This document shows positions 14,399-18,199 of a DNA stretch of 18,199 bases, in pieces. This DNA comes from Anaerolineales bacterium UBA832 (lineage in GTDB: Bacteria; Chloroflexota; Anaerolineae; Anaerolineales; UBA11657). The stretch lies in assembly GCA_002296125.1 (NCBI GenBank), contig DBHI01000048.1, forward strand, positions 1 to 18,199, in the 5' to 3' direction. The stretch's first letter is position 1; every line of letters starts with the position of its first letter. Made by a program: the position numbers and the translations under genes. Below the pieces are notes generated by a model that was given only the letters and a program-made list of their open reading frames with translations, searched no databases and had not been told where the DNA came from.

Positions 14399-15268
14399 TT
14401 AGAACTCTAACCAACCATCTGAAAAACCAATTTCATATTTTCCATTTTGTTTCATTCGTATTGTTCCTATTATACTATTTCCCAGACAATATCCTGTACT
14501 TGTATATATTATTTTAGTTTTGTTCTTATGAGTGATTGTGAATGGTTTTTTCCAATCTGAAACTCCCCTAATAAAGTTGAATGCCCTTACGACCGGCCAG
14601 GTAGTAGGTATATACCAATCTTCAGATGTTGGCCATGATTGATAAGTGCCATGTCTGTTTTGTGGATGTTTTGGGAAATGGTGCTTCTGTAATGATTCTA
14701 TTAGCAGATTAGACCCCAGTTTTGACAGTATTTTGTTAGATTCTTCTCCTGAGGTACCATTTTCTAATTGTATTGTAGTTTGTGAAACTATATCTCCTTC
14801 ATCAAGATTGGAATTTAAATGATGTAAGGTAACTCCAAAGGTTGTTTCTCCATTACGCCATTGCCAAAATATTGGGGCAGGCCCTTTGTATTCTGGTAAT
14901 ATTGATGGGTGGATGTTTACTGATGCAACTTTTGCTTTAGCTATTAGTGATTCTTGTATTTTATGTGGAAAACATGATACCAGTAATAGATCGAAATCCA
15001 AATTTGTTGGTAGGTCCGATATATTCCATATTGGAATTTGATGTTTCCAGGAGATGTCTATAATGGTATTATTAAGGAGATTAATTGTACTTTTTAAAGG
15101 AATATAATTTTCAATATTTTTGTCTATAAATGCTCTATTTGGTAGTACAATACCTATTATAATTTGTTCGTGCCGCAATAGTTCCAAGAGGGGATATAGT
15201 GAGAAAGTACTATGTGTTCCAAAATATATTATTTTATAGGGGGATGATGAATGTCGAAAATTATTCAT
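14399..15268 (-). CDS. Formyltransferase, Fmt/ArnA-like, substrate unknown
   Basis: The core is the 10-formyl-tetrahydrofolate-dependent formyltransferase fold. The catalytic triad appears as N118 and H120 in VNIHPSILPEYKG and D156 in LDEGD; GPAPIFWQWRNGETTFGVTLHH between them is the family's most conserved stretch. The N-terminal strand KIIYFGTHSTF replaces the Fmt consensus FMGTPEFA. At 289 residues it is shorter than housekeeping Fmt (about 310-320). The C-terminal part (about 225-289, with VVRAFNFIRGVSDWKKPF) resembles a reduced Fmt-C / ArnA linker domain. It could be the genome's Fmt, but the divergent N-terminus and the pairing with a phosphatase rather than def, priA or fmu suggest a paralogue formylating a small amine or sugar. 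It starts head to head with yggX, overlapping it by 18 bp, with no visible Shine-Dalgarno. Confidence 0.82.
   Translation of the reverse strand: MNNFRHSSSPYKIIYFGTHSTFSLYPLLELLRHEQIIIGIVLPNRAFIDKNIENYIPLKSTINLLNNTIIDISWKHQIPIWNISDLPTNLDFDLLLVSCFPHKIQESLIAKAKVASVNIHPSILPEYKGPAPIFWQWRNGETTFGVTLHHLNSNLDEGDIVSQTTIQLENGTSGEESNKILSKLGSNLLIESLQKHHFPKHPQNRHGTYQSWPTSEDWYIPTTWPVVRAFNFIRGVSDWKKPFTITHKNKTKIIYTSTGYCLGNSIIGTIRMKQNGKYEIGFSDGWLEF
15238..15243 (+). promoter_or_regulatory. Strong ribosome binding site that fixes the yggX start
   Basis: AGGGGG lies seven bases before the ATG at 15251. Two other ATGs (15244 and 15247) sit between it and the start, in other frames, and are too close to it to be used. 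The site lies inside the coding sequence of the oppositely directed formyltransferase gene. Confidence 0.6.
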
Positions 15269-15595
15269 TGTGTCAAATTGGGTCGTGAGTTACCTGGTTT
15301 AGATACACAGCCTTTTCCTGGAGAATTAGGGGAGAGAATCTTGGAAAATGTGTCAGCCCAAGGATGGGAAATGTGGCGTGAGCATTCCACTTTGTTAATC
15401 AACCACTATGGCCTTAATCTGGCTGATCCAGGTGCTACAAAAATATTGGCGGAAGAAATGGAAAAATTTTTCTTTGGTGAAGATGCTGCTGTTCCTGATG
15501 AGTGGGTTCCTGAAGGTGAGGGAACAGGTGCTGGAATACCTGGAGTAGGTGGCAAGGGAGCTCCACAAGGTAAAGGTGCTCCAGGGAGAAAATAG
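15251..15595 (+). CDS. yggX: YggX family Fe(2+)-trafficking / oxidative damage protection protein
   Basis: YggX is a small cytosolic protein linked to labile iron handling and protection of Fe-S clusters. Residues 1 to about 90 match the family: MSKIIHCVKLGRELPGLD with the conserved Cys at C7, the PFPGELGERI motif, WEMWREHSTLLINHYGLNL, and EMEKFFFG near the domain end. The usual length is about 90 residues. This one has 114, with an extra tail of Gly, Pro and Lys (GAGIPGVGGKGAPQGK), visibly richer in GC than its surroundings. It starts inside the formyltransferase gene (head-to-head overlap, 18 bp) and ends 8 bp from the convergent ATP-grasp gene. The family is best known from Gammaproteobacteria, so its presence here may reflect transfer or a wider distribution than I recall. 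Confidence 0.88.
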   Translation: MSKIIHCVKLGRELPGLDTQPFPGELGERILENVSAQGWEMWREHSTLLINHYGLNLADPGATKILAEEMEKFFFGEDAAVPDEWVPEGEGTGAGIPGVGGKGAPQGKGAPGRK

Positions 15596-15603
15596 TAATT
15601 TTT

Positions 15604-16863
15604 TCATTGTATTTGTTTTAATACTATATTTGGTTCAATTTCAAATTTTAATAGAGCGTGAGCCTTTCGTAGAGCTTTTTCGACTTTAATTGATGATTCT
15701 CCATATGCAAATATAAATCCCAAATATCCATCACCTTCAGGTAATGGTTCTAATGGGTAGTTTAATTTAGCTGTAATTTCTATTGATTCTATACCTTCAA
15801 CTGCTTCAGCATTTTCTATACCTATGATTTTGCGTAAAAGACCTTGTTTAGGGATTGGTATCATCATTACTCCTCTACTTCTGTCATCTAGTTGTAACGA
15901 CTCTATAGAAACTCCAGTAACATGTGATAAAACCAATTCCTCTAATGATATACCAGAGCCGAAATCGAGGATATTAGAACATAGACCTCCTATGGTTCTA
16001 GCTGCAACCTCTATAGGCCATACACCTCTATCATTAATTCTAAATTCTGCATGAATTGGTCCTGTTGTGAGACCCAGAGCTTTAGTAGATTTAGTTAGGG
16101 TATATTCTATGTTTTTTTGATGTTTTAATGATAGTTTGGATGGTGTCACATATATTGTTTCTTCAAAAAATGGTCCATCTAGTGGATCTGGTTTGTCAAA
16201 AATTGCCAGAATTTTTAAAGAATTGTCATATAATAATGCTTCAACTGCTACTTCTTCTCCAGGAATGTAATCTTCCACTAATATTTGCGTTCCTATTGAA
16301 CGATTAAGTATTTTTGTGATTCGATTCCATGCATTGGTGAATTCTTCAGGATCGTTTGCTCTAATTACTCCTCTACTACCGTTTAATAATAAAGGTTTTA
16401 GTACACAGGGAAATGAGATTTTTTCTGCAATTTTGTTTGGAATCTCACTATTTTTAAATACTTTGAAGTTCGGATTTAGCATATCTGAGTTTTTGAGCAT
16501 TTTTCTCATAATATATTTGTTTCGTGCTGCTAATGATGCTGATGGGCTGTTGTGAATGAGTCCTAGTATGGAGCAAATTTTTGCTGCAATAAGAGCAGCA
16601 GAATCATCTATAGATAAAACAGATATTACATTGTATTTTTTTGCTATAGGTAATATTTTTTTTATAGCTGTATTGGCATTGCTAAAATCTACCGATAGTG
16701 ATATTGACCATTCAGCAGCAAGTTTTTCAGGTATATCAATGACCCAAATGATGTTGATTCCGATTCTTGCAGCCGCTTTTGCATATGATTGACTCCTATA
16801 AGTATTTGGGCTAGCAAGTATTATGATTGAGTGTTGATTAGTGTTTGAATTTGTTAGATGCAT
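15604..16863 (-). CDS. ATP-grasp ligase (BacD/L-amino-acid-ligase-like)
   Basis: ATP-grasp enzymes join a carboxylate to an amine or thiol through an acyl-phosphate. The 419-residue protein has an N-terminal Rossmann-like preATP-grasp part (SIIILASPNTYRSQSYA; IDDSAALIAAKI). The ATP-grasp fold then follows with K156 (FPCVLKPLLLNGSRG), E197 (ILVEDYIPGEE), and the Mg2+ ligands in HAEFR (E273) and PIEVAARTIGG (E285, R289). Residues about 330-410 (GVMMIPIPKQGLLRKI to GYLGFIFAYG) resemble the LAL_C2 domain that closes many L-amino-acid ligases. The substrate cannot be read from sequence. It is alone in its transcription unit, 8 bp from the end of yggX, and has no visible Shine-Dalgarno. Dipeptide ligation, carboxylate-amine ligation or antibiotic-like small-molecule synthesis are all possible. 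Confidence 0.85.
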   Translation of the reverse strand: MHLTNSNTNQHSIIILASPNTYRSQSYAKAAARIGINIIWVIDIPEKLAAEWSISLSVDFSNANTAIKKILPIAKKYNVISVLSIDDSAALIAAKICSILGLIHNSPSASLAARNKYIMRKMLKNSDMLNPNFKVFKNSEIPNKIAEKISFPCVLKPLLLNGSRGVIRANDPEEFTNAWNRITKILNRSIGTQILVEDYIPGEEVAVEALLYDNSLKILAIFDKPDPLDGPFFEETIYVTPSKLSLKHQKNIEYTLTKSTKALGLTTGPIHAEFRINDRGVWPIEVAARTIGGLCSNILDFGSGISLEELVLSHVTGVSIESLQLDDRSRGVMMIPIPKQGLLRKIIGIENAEAVEGIESIEITAKLNYPLEPLPEGDGYLGFIFAYGESSIKVEKALRKAHALLKFEIEPNIVLKQIQ

Positions 16864-17121
16864 TTTTATGAGTTTGTGGATTTATTTCAAATCTTGTTTC
16901 ATTTGCACATTGTATCTATTACCTTATGTAAGTGGATGTATAATACACTTAATTTAGTGAATTGATTATAAAGCTTCAGTCCACTTTAGACAAAACATCT
17001 ATTTAGTAATATGTGTGCTATAAGTTGATGAATTAATATAAAATAGGGTTTATTGAGTTGTTATTTAGTTCTATATAGCTTGTAAGAATTTTGTTGATAG
17101 TAGTATGGAGGACGAGTTTAT
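16864..17121 (+). other. AT-rich intergenic region between the ATP-grasp gene and ribD
   Basis: These 258 bp separate two divergent genes and should hold both promoters. A perfect TATAAT lies at 16939-16944 on the plus strand inside an imperfect inverted repeat with AAGTG/CACTT arms (16930-16950), and further TATAAA boxes lie at 16967-16972 and 17037-17042. None has a good -35 at the right distance. I looked for the FMN riboswitch (RFN) core expected before rib genes and did not find it. The ribD ribosome binding site GGAGGA (17107-17112) is strong. No RNA gene is recognisable. Confidence 0.45.
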
Positions 17122-18199
17122 ATGTCAAATGAGAAATATATGGAGCGAGCATTTGTTTTGGCAAATAAAGGCAAGGGTCGTACCAGTCCGAATCCTATGG
17201 TAGGTGCAGTGCTTGTTAAGGATGGTCATATAGTAGGTGAAGGATTTACAAGCCCAGCAGGAGGTCCTCATGCTGAAGTTGTGGCTATAATGGATGCGGG
17301 GGAAGATTGTAAAGGATCTACATGTTATGTGTCTTTAGAGCCATGCTCTCATTATGGTCGTACAGCTCCTTGTGCAGAAGCTTTGATTGATGCAGGCATT
17401 AAAGAAGTTTACTCTGCTATTGAAGATCCTAGTTCTAAAGTCAATGGTAAAGGTCATAGAATGCTTGAGAATGCAGGAATATCTGTGAAAGTGGGTTTGG
17501 GAAAGGAGAAGGCTTTTGAGATTAACAAACAGTGGTTTAAATATATAAATACTGGTAGGCCTTGGATAACAGCTAAGTTTGCAGTTAGTTTGGATGGTAA
17601 ACTTGCGACTTCTACAGGAGAATCACAGTGGATTACCAATGAATATTCGCGTAATAGAGTACATCAAGTTAGAAATATGTCAGATGCTATTTTAGTAGGT
17701 TCAGGAACAGTTTTAGCTGACAATCCTAGACTGACCACTAGAATTAGTGATGCCAATAAGTTTATACGGAATCCATTGCGTATAGTGGTAGATAGTGCAG
17801 GTTCAGTCCCATTAGATGCGCATATTTTTGATCCAAAATTACCTGGAGATTCAGTATTAGCTACTACGGAAAAAACAGACCAATCACATTATGACGTATT
17901 GCTATCACAAGGTATATCTGTATGGGTTCTTCCTCAAGATGACAAGGGACGAGTTGATTTGGGTTCTTTGTTAGATAGGGTGGGTCAAGAGGAGATTATC
18001 ACCATGTTAGTGGAGGGTGGTAGTATACTGTTAGGGTCACTGGTATCAGAGAATCTTATTGATCATATCAAGGCATTTGTTGCACCTATAATTATTGGAG
18101 GTAAATCTTCTCCTGGACCAATTGGTGATCCGGGTATTTCCAGCCTTGCTGATGTGTTGAGGTTAGATAGAATAGAAAGTGAAAATATAAAAGGTGATA
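17122..18199 (+). CDS. ribD: Bifunctional riboflavin biosynthesis deaminase/reductase, 3' end outside window
   Basis: RibD carries out two early riboflavin steps: deamination of the GTP-derived diaminopyrimidine and NADPH reduction of its ribosyl side chain. The open frame gives 359 residues with no stop before the window end. Family length is about 360-380, so only a few residues are missing. The deaminase zinc site is H50-A-E52 (GGPHAE) with C75 and C84 (LEPCSHYGRTAPC). The reductase domain begins at WITAKFAVSLDGKLAT (K152, D158), with SQWITNE, ILVGSGTVLADNPRLTTR and LVEGGSILLGSL near the end. The His preceding the zinc motif in E. coli/B. subtilis RibD (GxH) is Thr here (GFTSPAGG). A strong GGAGGA ribosome binding site lies 9 bp before the ATG. 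It probably heads a rib operon continuing beyond the window. Confidence 0.95.
   Translation, partial: MSNEKYMERAFVLANKGKGRTSPNPMVGAVLVKDGHIVGEGFTSPAGGPHAEVVAIMDAGEDCKGSTCYVSLEPCSHYGRTAPCAEALIDAGIKEVYSAIEDPSSKVNGKGHRMLENAGISVKVGLGKEKAFEINKQWFKYINTGRPWITAKFAVSLDGKLATSTGESQWITNEYSRNRVHQVRNMSDAILVGSGTVLADNPRLTTRISDANKFIRNPLRIVVDSAGSVPLDAHIFDPKLPGDSVLATTEKTDQSHYDVLLSQGISVWVLPQDDKGRVDLGSLLDRVGQEEIITMLVEGGSILLGSLVSENLIDHIKAFVAPIIIGGKSSPGPIGDPGISSLADVLRLDRIESENIKGD

Noticed and set aside
14399..15268. Calling this gene the housekeeping methionyl-tRNA formyltransferase
   Set aside because: The catalytic motifs fit, but the N-terminal FMGTPEFA-type sequence is absent, the protein is short, and the context is wrong for fmt. 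I kept a general formyltransferase call.
15395..15607. Minus-strand 70-codon frame opposite yggX
   Set aside because: The plus-strand frame has a clear YggX match and a strong ribosome binding site. The antisense frame has neither.
16864..17121. FMN riboswitch upstream of ribD
   Set aside because: The conserved RFN core and its paired GC-rich helices are not visible; the region is AT-rich throughout.
1..18199. CRISPR array, insertion sequence, prophage or tRNA-linked island
   Set aside because: I found no spaced direct repeats, transposase or integrase motifs, terminal inverted repeats, or tRNA-like cloverleaf sequence. The only tandem repeat is the short hexamer in nrnA.

Overview
This is an AT-rich bacterial chromosome window that is almost fully coding: 15 protein genes, two of them cut by the window edges. 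I see no tRNA, rRNA, CRISPR array or insertion sequence. The left end carries the conserved translation/ribosome cluster infB-rbfA-nrnA-truB-ribF. Gene content and motif style (ThyX instead of ThyA, a RibD with a 'GGPHAE' deaminase motif, a GWWNKP histidine phosphatase, an MTA/SAH-deaminase-type amidohydrolase) remind me of Chloroflexota, perhaps a low-GC, streamlined marine Dehalococcoidia/SAR202-like lineage. That placement is an inference from memory and is not proven here.

Layout. (1) 1-4513, + strand: tightly packed infB (3' part), rbfA, nrnA-like DHH phosphoesterase, truB and ribF. Neighbours are separated by a few bases or overlap, so this is one likely operon; thyX follows after 94 bp (4608-5243). 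(2) 5280-8660: a divergent pair sharing a 96-bp promoter region, with a pyrimidine-nucleoside phosphorylase on the minus strand and, on the plus strand, a 657-residue protein that joins an MTA/SAH-deaminase-like amidohydrolase to a C-terminal CYTH (triphosphate-tunnel) domain. (3) 8680-13641: mutS (minus) diverging from a P1B-2 type Zn/Cd/Pb-exporting ATPase (plus). Each has a good sigma-70-like promoter between them, and the mutS promoter is placed so that its mRNA should begin at or next to the start codon. (4) 13609-16863: a minus-strand pair (formyltransferase, then histidine phosphatase), a short plus-strand YggX-type Fe(2+)-trafficking protein whose start overlaps the formyltransferase start head to head, and a minus-strand ATP-grasp ligase. 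(5) 16864-17121: an AT-rich intergenic region. (6) 17122-end: ribD, cut by the window edge.

How the genes fit together. The first block supports translation initiation, 30S maturation, tRNA pseudouridylation, nanoRNA/pAp turnover and FMN/FAD synthesis. ThyX needs FAD, which RibF makes, and RibD at the other end begins riboflavin synthesis. The phosphorylase and the deaminase suggest nucleoside salvage. The formyltransferase, phosphatase and ATP-grasp proteins have generic chemistries and no assigned pathway. The most unusual points are the amidohydrolase-CYTH fusion with altered acidic tunnel residues, the apparently leaderless mutS, the Cys/His insertions in the metal ATPase, and the head-to-head overlap of yggX with the formyltransferase gene.
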